Under the pieces are notes generated by a model. That model was not told where the DNA came from and searched no databases. It saw nothing but the letters and a program-made list of their open reading frames with translations. A DNA stretch of 64,000 nucleotides from Virgisporangium ochraceum (GTDB lineage Bacteria > Actinomycetota > Actinomycetes > Mycobacteriales > Micromonosporaceae): positions 124,001 through 188,000 of the forward strand of contig NZ_BOPH01000105.1 in the NCBI RefSeq assembly GCF_016863655.1. Reading direction: 5' to 3'. Below, in pieces: positions 24,719 to 31,722 of this stretch (its first letter is position 1; each line of letters opens with the position of its first letter). A program made the position numbers and the translations under genes.

Positions 24719-25127
24719 CGTACGGGAATCCGCCCCGTCACCTCAGGCATCCGCTCATCGGCGCGACCGCGCACCGGCCGTGCCCACCGGTCGAGGCGAG
24801 GAACGGAGCGTCACGATCGCCGGCGACCGAGGCGCCCGGTCTGCGGCAGATCAGCAAGGCCGCGCTCCTCGCGGCATGTGCGGATGTCGCGTCTTACTCG
24901 ATCAACCGTCGGATCTCAACGCGAGCTCCAGCCGCTTCGCCAGGGCCGACGGTCCGATCCTCCAGGCTTGCTGCGACGCAAAGACGAAAGCTCTTGCACG
25001 CTGCGCGCGCAGAGCCCGGAAGCCGGGCTATCGACTTCAATGCCAGTAACGGACGTGTGACCTGGGACTGACGCCAGGAACGTCACCACTCCCCGACGAA
25101 CACCGCCTTCATTCTGACGGCCGCCTC
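24719..25127. other. gene-free stretch carrying the second hairpin repeat
   Basis: I see no gene. It carries the dispersed repeat at 24843-24879 and some protein-like debris (SKAALLAACADVASYSINRR at about 24855-24915). Confidence 0.3.
24843..24879. repeat. dispersed hairpin repeat, copy B
   Basis: This is the second copy of the sequence at 20469-20503. It has the intact GCGGCAGATC start, the same GCCGCG/CGCGGC stem and the GCATGT end. The loop is one base longer. Confidence 0.6.
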
Positions 25128-25595
25128 TCAGTCCGGCGCCTTGTCGATCTGCCCGGTGACGTGGCAGGCGATCTCGCGGAGCACCTCGATCTGCTGGGGC
25201 GTGAGTCCGTCGATGACCAGGCGCCGCACCGCCGCGACGTGGCCCGGTGCCGCGGCGACCACGACCTCCCATCCGGGCTCGGTCAGCACGGCCCGGGTGT
25301 AGCGCGGGTTGTCCGGGTCGGGCTCGCGGCACAGCAGGTCGCGTTGCTGTAGGCGTTTGACGACGTTCGACAGCCGCGACAGGGAGCTGCCGATGTGGGC
25401 GGCCAGGTCGCTGAGCCGCATCGCCCGGCCCGGTTCCATCGACAGGAGGCTGAGCACGAAGTAGTCGAACAGGGTCAGCCCGCTGTCGCGGAGCAGTTGG
25501 GCGTCGAGGGCGCCGGGCAGGTTGAAGACAAGTTTGGCCAGGGCGAACCAGGCCTCGCGTTCCTGGTCGTTGAGCCATTTCGGATTGTCCGGCAC
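25128..25595 (-). CDS. MarR-family transcription regulator
   Basis: This 155-residue protein has a MarR winged helix: FDYFVLSLLSMEPGRAMRLS, then DLAAHIGSSLSRLSNVVKRL and the wing REPDPDNPRYTRAVLTEPG. It is divergent from a flavin azoreductase gene, with two identical TTCAAGCTTGAA palindromes between them. It therefore most likely represses that gene and itself, released by a quinone, phenolic or oxidant. The start is GTG 25595. Confidence 0.88.
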   Translation of the reverse strand: MPDNPKWLNDQEREAWFALAKLVFNLPGALDAQLLRDSGLTLFDYFVLSLLSMEPGRAMRLSDLAAHIGSSLSRLSNVVKRLQQRDLLCREPDPDNPRYTRAVLTEPGWEVVVAAAPGHVAAVRRLVIDGLTPQQIEVLREIACHVTGQIDKAPD

Positions 25596-25648
25596 GCCCG
25601 TCAGCCTACGTCGAGCTTCAACCGTGAAGTGAGTCGCACCACACTCGG

Positions 25649-25694
25649 TTCAAGCTTGAAGCATCCGAGGTCTACCGTGAGCTTCAAGCTTGAA
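25649..25694. promoter_or_regulatory. two identical 12-bp MarR operators
   Basis: TTCAAGCTTGAA occurs at 25649-25660 and 25683-25694, each a perfect palindrome, 34 bases apart centre to centre (about three helical turns). A half-like GAGCTTCAAC lies near 25612. They sit between the MarR gene and the azoreductase. Confidence 0.75.
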
Positions 25695-25715
25695 CCCAAC
25701 CTGCGAGGAGGAGCC

Positions 25716-26363
25716 GTGACCCTGTTCCGGCTGGACGCCAGCATCCGTACCCACGGCTCCGCGAGCCGCGAGATCGCGGACATCGTCGAGGAGGAGTGGG
25801 TCGCGGCCCACCCCGGCGACCCGGTCACCCGCCGTCACATCGGCGTCGACACCCTGCCGTCGACCGTCTGGGCGGCCGCCGTCACCGCCGGCATGACCCC
25901 ACCGGCGGAGCAGACCACCGAACAGCGGGAGGCCGTCGCCCTCGCCGCGACGCTGGTCGACGAACTGCTGTCGGCCGACGCGATCCTGTTCGCCGTGCCG
26001 CTCTACAACTTCGGCGTCTCCCAGCACTTCAAGGCCTACATCGACCTCATCTGCACCGACCCCCGCGCAACCGGCGCCCAGTTGCTGGCCGGCAGGCCGG
26101 TGGTGCTGGCCACGGTCCGCGGCGGCGCGTACGGCAGCGGCACCCCACGGGAGGGCTGGGACCACTCAACCCCGTACCTGCGTCGCATCCTCGCCGACTC
26201 CTGGGGTTCCGACCTGACCGTCGTCGAGCGGGAGTTCACGCTCGTCGGCGTCAACCCCGCCCTGGACCCGTTCACCGAAACGGCCGCGCAGATGCACGCC
26301 AGCGCTCTCGACGCTGCTCGCGAGGCCGGCCGTGCCCTCGGCGCGCTGCCGGTACCCGCCTGA
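25716..26363 (+). CDS. FMN-dependent NADH-azoreductase-like oxidoreductase
   Basis: This 215-residue flavodoxin-fold protein has the FMN phosphate loop SIRTHGSASR (residues about 9-18), VPLYNFGVSQHFKAYID (about 94-110) and the GG-x-YG-x-G loop (about 136-142). These match AzoR/AcpD quinone reductases. It probably reduces quinones or azo compounds with NAD(P)H in the cytoplasm. GAGGAGGAG precedes GTG 25716. It is controlled by the divergent MarR gene. Confidence 0.85.
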   Translation: MTLFRLDASIRTHGSASREIADIVEEEWVAAHPGDPVTRRHIGVDTLPSTVWAAAVTAGMTPPAEQTTEQREAVALAATLVDELLSADAILFAVPLYNFGVSQHFKAYIDLICTDPRATGAQLLAGRPVVLATVRGGAYGSGTPREGWDHSTPYLRRILADSWGSDLTVVEREFTLVGVNPALDPFTETAAQMHASALDAAREAGRALGALPVPA

Positions 26364-26543
26364 GGCCGTGCCACGATCGGATGGTGACGCCCGTCCTTCA
26401 GCGGCGGCCGGGTGCCCACGGTCCGCTTGACGTGGACACCCGGACTCCTCGGTCAGCTGGTGTCGATCGGTCATCGCCAGTGAAGTCCATCGCGTCCGGA
26501 CCAGAGCGCGGAGTCGGGGCGGGAACGCGAACGGACGCGCTCG

Positions 26544-26723
26544 ATGATGATCGCCGACGGCCAGCGCCTCCGATCCGAGTATGCGTTCGTCGCGGCAGAT
26601 CCGGTAACCGGGCTCCCCAACACAGTTCTCAGTGCCTACACGGACGGCGAGGAGCAGACCATTCATTGTTCCCAGCAATTGTGGAACCTGGCCGCGGCCG
26701 TACTCACGAAGATCGGGACATAG
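26544..26723 (+). CDS. small hypothetical protein
   Basis: A 59-residue frame from ATG 26544 (or 26547) reads natural protein: LRSEYAFVAADPVTGLPNTV, then HCSQQLWNLAAAVLTKIGT. No domain is recognised and no clear ribosome binding site is seen. A GCGGCAGAT motif falls inside it, which makes it possible that this is a remnant rather than a gene. Confidence 0.35.
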   Translation: MMIADGQRLRSEYAFVAADPVTGLPNTVLSAYTDGEEQTIHCSQQLWNLAAAVLTKIGT

Positions 26724-26792
26724 CGTTCAGGCGACGGCGTTACGGTGCGCTGGGAACCTGTCGATCTCGATGTTGGCTGAGGATGGCGTTGC

Positions 26793-27338
26793 TTGGATGA
26801 AGTGGAGCCCGAGACGCTCCTGGTCTTCCGACCTGCCGCACGGGATCCGTCGTGGCGACCGGGATGGGATCCGATCATTGTAGGTGAGCAGCCGGTGCGC
26901 CTTGAGGACCTCGGTCAGTCCGCTTTCATCTGGCGCAACTTCCGGGTGCAGGCCGAGTTCAGGCTGGGCGGCGCTGACTTCAGCGAGTCCGGTGTCCCGG
27001 TGTGCGTACTGGATTTCGCTCTCATGCTGCAGGCCGCCAGAGCGATACTGCGGGAGGACGGCGCCGCGGCACTGGAGTTGTCCGATCGCGTCGGGGAGTG
27101 GGTCTTCGACCGTCAGGAGGGGGACGACCGGGTCAGATTGCGAAGGCGGTACAGGCTCCGCGACGGATACCGGTACCGTGCGGCCGACGGCTCGTGTCCG
27201 CTCGAAGCGTTCGATGGCCTCGTCGACCGGTCCCTGACCGACGCCCTTTCCCTGATCTTCTCCGCTCAACCAGCACTTCGGCGAAACCCATACCTTCGTA
27301 GGCTCGCAGCGGAATCGGGCCACCCGGACCCGGGATGA
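26793..27338 (+). CDS. hypothetical accessory protein
   Basis: This 181-residue protein starts at TTG 26793 with GAGGA about 9 bases before it. It contains FRVQAEFRLGGADFSESGVP, then LDFALMLQAARAILRE and RRRYRLRDGYRYRA. That is the layout of a conserved actinomycete family with no known role (resembling DUF7878-type proteins). Small soluble protein. It lies among other immunity-like accessory genes. Confidence 0.6.
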   Translation: MDEVEPETLLVFRPAARDPSWRPGWDPIIVGEQPVRLEDLGQSAFIWRNFRVQAEFRLGGADFSESGVPVCVLDFALMLQAARAILREDGAAALELSDRVGEWVFDRQEGDDRVRLRRRYRLRDGYRYRAADGSCPLEAFDGLVDRSLTDALSLIFSAQPALRRNPYLRRLAAESGHPDPG

Positions 27339-27623
27339 CGGTAGCCGGCCACCACGACCGGCCACCACGTCCCGGGCCACTCGGTTGTCTTCGGTAATCA
27401 CTCGCGGAGCGGCAGATGAGGATGGCAGTGGCCGGCTGTGCCGGGCAGCCTCAGCCAATTCGGGAAGGCCAGTGGGTCGATGATCGCGGCGTCCATTGGC
27501 ACATCCGCGCCGCTGGTCGGAGACTCGAACTGGGCCAGCGCGAGCGTTTAGCCGCAAACCGTAGGAATCGCGGGAACCGTGTGCTCGATGAGCCACGCGC
27601 GTACGAGATCGACTGAACGAAGG
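27339..27623. other. gene-poor gap
   Basis: No confident gene. A plus-strand frame at 27416-27616 contains GQWVDDRGVHWHIRAAGRRL and may be a remnant. GCGGCAGAT occurs at 27409. Confidence 0.25.
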
Positions 27624-28055
27624 TCAAGCGTTCGTAACTGCCGCAAGGCCGAGGATCTCGGGGTGGCCGGCGACCGCGCGCCACCGGGCGGCCGGGTCGG
27701 GTACCAGCCGGCGGGTCCGCAGATCGAGCAGTCCGGTGACGGTGCAGACCTCCGCGACCAGCACAGCGGCGCGGTTGTGGAACTCGCGGCGAACGCGGAA
27801 CGTCTTGCCGCCGCCCCACTCGAAGGCGCAGGAGACGGTCACCTCGTCGCCGCCTCGGAGTTCGCGGTGGAAGCGCATGGTGGTCTCGATGTTGACCGGG
27901 CCGACGCCGGAGCGCAGCAGCGCGTCGGTGTCGACGCCGGCCGCCCGGACGCAGGCGTACAGCGCGTGGTCGGCGTACTGGACGTACACTGCGCCGTTGA
28001 CGTGGCCCTGCGGGTCGAGCTCGTACGACCGCACCTCAATCCGTACCGAGAACAC
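27624..28055 (-). CDS. acyl-CoA thioesterase (hotdog fold)
   Basis: This 143-residue 4-hydroxybenzoyl-CoA-thioesterase-type protein reads YELDPQGHVNGAVYVQYADH (residues about 10-29), the D-x-x-x-H-V-N catalytic segment. It should hydrolyse small acyl-CoA esters. It follows a 98-residue protein with a one-base gap and so is translationally linked. The pair is probably controlled by the inverted repeat at 28372-28394. Confidence 0.85.
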   Translation of the reverse strand: MFSVRIEVRSYELDPQGHVNGAVYVQYADHALYACVRAAGVDTDALLRSGVGPVNIETTMRFHRELRGGDEVTVSCAFEWGGGKTFRVRREFHNRAAVLVAEVCTVTGLLDLRTRRLVPDPAARWRAVAGHPEILGLAAVTNA

Positions 28056-28056
28056 G

Positions 28057-28353
28057 TCAGGCCCGCCGCTCGCTCAGCCACTTCCGCGACCGCTCGCTCG
28101 CGTACCGCAGCCCGTCGCGGGTCTCGATCCACTCCCCCCGCGCCCAGCCACCCGCGGTCTGCGGTGCGAACCCGTGCCGGCGGAACAGTGCGCTGGCCTC
28201 CTCCCGGGTCAGCCCGCGCAATCCCCACTCCTCGAGCAGGGCCACGATCCGGTCGTCCTCCGACAGGCCGCCATCACCGTCGAGCGCGTCGGCCAGATCG
28301 GTGAAGCCACGGGCGATCACGCGCAGAGCCGCCGCCGCGGCACGGGTGTCCAC
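28057..28353 (-). CDS. small winged-helix-like hypothetical protein
   Basis: This 98-residue protein has helical segments and a possible winged helix in its second half (LTREEASALFRRHGFAPQTA, then GGWARGEWIE). It is the first gene of a two-gene unit with the thioesterase. An operator-like repeat lies 19 bases before the start, so it may be an autoregulator. A family name is not recognised. Confidence 0.6.
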   Translation of the reverse strand: MDTRAAAAALRVIARGFTDLADALDGDGGLSEDDRIVALLEEWGLRGLTREEASALFRRHGFAPQTAGGWARGEWIETRDGLRYASERSRKWLSERRA

Positions 28354-28371
28354 CTTCCTAATCGTATACCA

Positions 28372-28394
28372 ATCGCTAGCAATCGGATAGCGAT
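28372..28394. promoter_or_regulatory. operator-like inverted repeat
   Basis: ATCGCTA and TAGCGAT are perfect 7-base arms with a 9-base spacer, in an AT-rich island that also has TATAC. They lie just upstream of the 98-residue protein and thioesterase genes, overlapping the likely promoter. Confidence 0.55.
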
Positions 28395-28409
28395 AGGACC
28401 GTTCGGGAT

Positions 28410-28480
28410 CAATACCTGCGCCTCAGCAGACGCAGCTCGTCCCCCAGCCTTCGATGACAGGGCTCACCTGGTCTTGACGT
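28410..28480 (-). pseudogene. C-terminal scrap of a nucleotidyltransferase paralogue
   Basis: The minus strand reads SPVIEGWG and, one frame over, GDELRLLRRRY with a stop. This matches the end of the nucleotidyltransferase at 5784-6596 (TPVIDSWGDELEILRR) at protein and DNA level. The rest of the gene is missing. Confidence 0.6.
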
Positions 28481-28550
28481 GTTCTCGCCGGCCTCAGGTG
28501 TTGTTGGAGCCGCGACGCGTTGGGAGGGCTCGGATTGATCGGATCCTGGA

Positions 28551-28847
28551 TCAGGGGGCTGCGGAGGACCATGCCGTGCTGTCGGGCAGGACGGTTGCGA
28601 GGGCCCACTGACGCATTTCCAGATGAGTGGCGACGGCCAGGAGTTGCCCGGCAAGTGCGAACGCGGGCTCGCCGGGCTCCGGCGGGCGGTGGGCGACGAG
28701 TCGAAGCATGGTGTCCCAGCAAGCCACGAGGTGAGCGCCCCAGCGGTGGTGCCACTGCCATAACGCTGCGGCGAGTTCCCGGGTGTGACCCGCAGATCGG
28801 TAGAAGTCGACCCAGGCGGGCGCCACGCCAGAATTTGGCAGGTCCAT
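28551..28847 (-). CDS. small hypothetical protein
   Basis: This 98-residue frame has strong coding character: FYRSAGHTRELAAALWQWHH, then WGAHLVACWDTMLRLVAHRP. Family not recognised. The C-terminus (STAWSSAAP) looks abrupt, and a neighbouring frame continues with protein-like sequence, so a frameshift near 28565 may have shortened it. Confidence 0.55.
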   Translation of the reverse strand: MDLPNSGVAPAWVDFYRSAGHTRELAAALWQWHHRWGAHLVACWDTMLRLVAHRPPEPGEPAFALAGQLLAVATHLEMRQWALATVLPDSTAWSSAAP

Positions 28848-28971
28848 TACGATCGTTGGTTCCCGCCGCTCCTACGAGGCGCCCGGGTCGGCGCGTCACC
28901 CTGCGCCGGGTGCAACCCGCTCACTGATCACCGGCGGGGGTTTCCGGCCCTGCCGTGGCCGTCGTCGTTGA

Positions 28972-29481
28972 TCATCGCTGCGGTGGTTGCCAGCTCAGGC
29001 CGGCGCGGCGATAACGTTCCTCGATGCGCGCGGCAATCTCCTCGTCGGTGCTGGGTGGACGCAGCGGGGCGTAGGCCGCCGCGGCCTCGTCGGCGCGGCC
29101 GGCAGTGGCCAGTACGATGGCGAGCGTGTGACGCAGCGCTCGCGTGTTCGGGTCGCGCTCGCCCCGCTCCACGATGCTCGCGTCGAGCAGCTCGCGGTAG
29201 GCACGCTCGGCGCCGTCGAGGTCGCCCGCCGCATATCGGCGCGACGCTGCGAGCTCGGGCGATTCCGGACCGGCGGGCGGCGGTGCGCCGGTACGCCACC
29301 CGTGAAATCGAGGGCACATGTAATCGGCCGTGCGGGGCAGGATCACACAACCGCCGAGCACGATCCGCCCGGCCGGGGCCTTGGCCGCGCCCCGCTCGTT
29401 GGGATGTCCGTACATGATCGGTCGACCCGGCAGCCCGCAGACGGGGCACACCACGCGATCTTCCGGCCCGGACCCCACCAT
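28972..29481 (-). CDS. zinc-ribbon protein with TPR-like C-terminus
   Basis: This 169-residue protein has a C-x-x-C pair near the N-terminus (VVCPVCGLPG) and further cysteines (GGCVILPRTADYMCP) forming a probable zinc ribbon. TPR-like helices follow (YAAGDLDGAERAYRELLDAS, then LRHTLAIVLATAGRADEAAA). ATG 29481 is the most sensible start. It is probably cytoplasmic and a protein-binding adaptor. Family unknown. Confidence 0.65.
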   Translation of the reverse strand: MVGSGPEDRVVCPVCGLPGRPIMYGHPNERGAAKAPAGRIVLGGCVILPRTADYMCPRFHGWRTGAPPPAGPESPELAASRRYAAGDLDGAERAYRELLDASIVERGERDPNTRALRHTLAIVLATAGRADEAAAAYAPLRPPSTDEEIAARIEERYRRAGLSWQPPQR

Positions 29482-30189
29482 GCCCGCAGCATATCGAGCA
29501 CCGTCACGGGCTCTGGGCCGATATCCGATCGATAACGCACCGTACCGTCGTGCGCTGTCCGCGGCAGATGTTCGCGCCTGATCAAGACCCATCAGGGCAG
29601 GTTATGGCCCGGCGATCTCCGCTGCGGCTTGGAAGAGTTCGGCTCGGACTGGTCGGGCGTTGCGGCTCGGCCGGAGAGTCGGCGCAGGCGCTCGGCTGCG
29701 ACGGTGCGCACCTTCCGGATTCGGCCGTCGTGTGCAAGGACGGTAAGGACGTGCGGGTCGTCTACCTCCGATGCGAGTCGCCGCTGCACCTAGTCCGACC
29801 TGACTATGACGGTTTCATTTGGTTCTAGCGTGTCGCCCCACCTGGTCCACATCGGTGAACTGGCCCTGGACCTGGGGATCAGGGCGATAAGGGCGCTTAC
29901 CTGCTTCGCCACAGCCACCCTGGTACGAGCGAGCGGTCAGGCGGGGACCTATGCCGCAAGCTTGGGCGACCGAGTCGCGGCAGATCAGGAGTTGGTCGCC
30001 CGCTGGGGTGTCGGGAACACCGAGGACGGAGAGCAGATCGCCGACATGCCGTCCCGTCCAGGCGCCGGCGGCCTCCGACGCAGCCCGTCAGCTCTGCCGG
30101 GGACCGGGTCGGCGTCATCCAGCAACAGCCGGTGCCACGGGGCCGGCCTCGCATACAGCGTGTCTCACCCGCACCTGACCGAACGAAAC
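29482..30189. other. 708-base stretch without an intact gene
   Basis: I see no supported gene. A minus-strand frame at 29592-29789 (SEVDDPHVLTVLAHDGRIRK) could be a helical-repeat fragment. The motif GCGGCAGAT occurs twice (29561 and 29977). Confidence 0.3.
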
Positions 30190-30224
30190 GGGCCGCCGCC
30201 GACATCCCTCGTCGGTGGCGGCCC
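30190..30224. terminator. strong hairpin terminator for the minus-strand gene
   Basis: GGGCCGCCGCCGAC pairs with GTCGGTGGCGGCCC (14-base arms, one G-T mismatch) around a 7-base loop. It lies 15 bases beyond the stop of the exported protein at 30240. Confidence 0.75.
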
Positions 30225-30239
30225 GCTGGCGCCGGCGGC

Positions 30240-30716
30240 TCAGCTGATCCTGGCGACGGCCGAACGGAGCGACTTCTTGTACGCGTCGACCATCGCCTGG
30301 TCGATCGGGCCCTGGCCGCCGTCATAGGCGAGCGCGTCGATGTCGAGCCCACCGGCGCGCAACTGCCGGGCGATCTGCGCGTTGAGCGCGAACGCGGTGT
30401 CGTCCCACATGCTCAGGCCTTTGGAAGCCGGTCCGCACCTGATGTTGTTGCAGTGCCCCCAGGCGCCGGCCACCGCGACGATCCGGCGACCCCGCACCTG
30501 CACGACCACCTGATACGCGTACTCGTCGGATGCCTGATCCGGCGCGAACGGCGGAATCACCCGCACGAAGTCGCCCTGGATGGTGCGAACGGCGGCAGCG
30601 CGCTGTCCGGCCGCCGTGCCGCCGATCTGCCCCGCCAACGCCGTCTGCCCCGCGAACCCGGCACCGAGCACCGCCATCGTGACACCGGCGACGAACAGCA
30701 TTTTGCGCTTCTTCAA
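30240..30716 (-). CDS. exported protein, weakly FMN-binding-like
   Basis: This 158-residue protein starts at TTG 30716 with GGGAGAGG just before it. A signal peptide (KKRKMLFVAGVTMAVLGAGF) is followed by a domain with AYQVVVQVRGRRIVAVAGAW and a C-terminal LNAQIARQLRAGGLDIDALA, ending in SLRSAV. The order recalls FMN-binding domains, but the usual SGAT flavin-attachment motif is not present, so flavin binding is doubtful. A strong terminator follows. Confidence 0.6.
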   Translation of the reverse strand: MKKRKMLFVAGVTMAVLGAGFAGQTALAGQIGGTAAGQRAAAVRTIQGDFVRVIPPFAPDQASDEYAYQVVVQVRGRRIVAVAGAWGHCNNIRCGPASKGLSMWDDTAFALNAQIARQLRAGGLDIDALAYDGGQGPIDQAMVDAYKKSLRSAVARIS

Positions 30717-30810
30717 GACCTCTCCCAAGGGGGCACGTGTCGTCAATGACGCGCAGCAGTGTGGCACGGGTACGTCGATCCGTAAGGCGTTGCAGAGGCT
30801 AGGGCGATGA

Positions 30811-30990
30811 TCAGTGCCCGTCCGGGTAACTCACTGGCGCACGACGGCCTTGCTGGATCCGGGGTGAGATCGGTGCGCCGATTCCACGCATCACGCGCTC
30901 GACCCTGCTACGGGCCACGTCGAACCCGGCCCGCCGCAGCGCGATCCAGGTCCGCCGGGCGCCGTGATGGGCGTGTAGCCGACCCGCGCC
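30811..30990 (-). pseudogene. IS3-family OrfB fragment
   Basis: HHGARRTWIALRRAGFDVAR followed by VERVMRGIG is the start of IS3-type OrfB (the HTH_21 region, usually YGxRRxxxALRxxGxxVxRxxVxRLMR). The integrase core is absent. Confidence 0.65.
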
Positions 30991-31393
30991 GTGCCGACAC
31001 CGGCCCCGAAACAGTGCTCGCCGCTCGACGTGGATGCCGTTCCTTCCGTTCGCCGTCACCGGCGATGTCGACGGCAGCGAGGTCGGCGCCCAGCGTCCGG
31101 CCCCACCCGGCGACGCCTACGGCCAATCCAAGAAAGCGCTTCTGCTGGTCACGAGTGGGGGTCGGGGATGACATCCGTCCACCTGGTGGACCACCGACGC
31201 GTGGGCCGAAGGCCTCGGGGTTGCAGACGCCGGGGGTGGCGAACCCGGCAGGGCCGGCGGCCACGGCCACCGCGTTCAATGAGATCATGTGCGCGCTCAT
31301 CGGCTCCGGAAGCCGGATTCGCACAGTTCGCGGGCAGGTGAGTTGGGACTTCGCAGGTGCCGTCTCGGCTGTCGGATCGGCGGGAGCGGGGGC
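30991..31393. other. decayed DNA
   Basis: No intact gene. The right part (about 31290-31390) probably belonged to the short-chain dehydrogenase whose C-terminus follows, but no clear motif remains. Confidence 0.25.
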
Positions 31394-31545
31394 GTCAGGT
31401 TTCACCGCGACCGATCTCCACGCCAACTCGGGTTCCAGACGGCCGAGGAGGGCGCCGCCATCATCGGCCGAGCGGCGTGGCCGGTCCGGACGGCCGGACC
31501 GGTGGCTACTTCACCGCTCACGGCCCCCTCCCCTGGCGACCGGGC
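31394..31545 (+). pseudogene. short-chain dehydrogenase C-terminal remnant
   Basis: Three adjoining frames give GFTATDLHANSG, then FQTAEEGAAIIGRAAW, then GPDGRTGGYFTAHGPLPW. Read together this is the end of a classical SDR (the SPGFTxTDLN block to the GGFFDxxGPLPW tail). At least two frameshifts separate the parts. Confidence 0.7.
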
Positions 31546-31722
31546 CGGGAGGCGCCGGGCCGGGCCCGCGTCCGTCCGGTCGGTCGGACCTCGAGGCGCC
31601 GATAACCCTTGTGGGTGAACGGTATGGCCGCGCTCACCGACCTCCGGGCGGCGTCGCGCACGCCTGTCGCCGCCCGCCCGCGTCCCGAACCGGTCGAACG
31701 GGCCGAGCACCCTACGTCCGCG

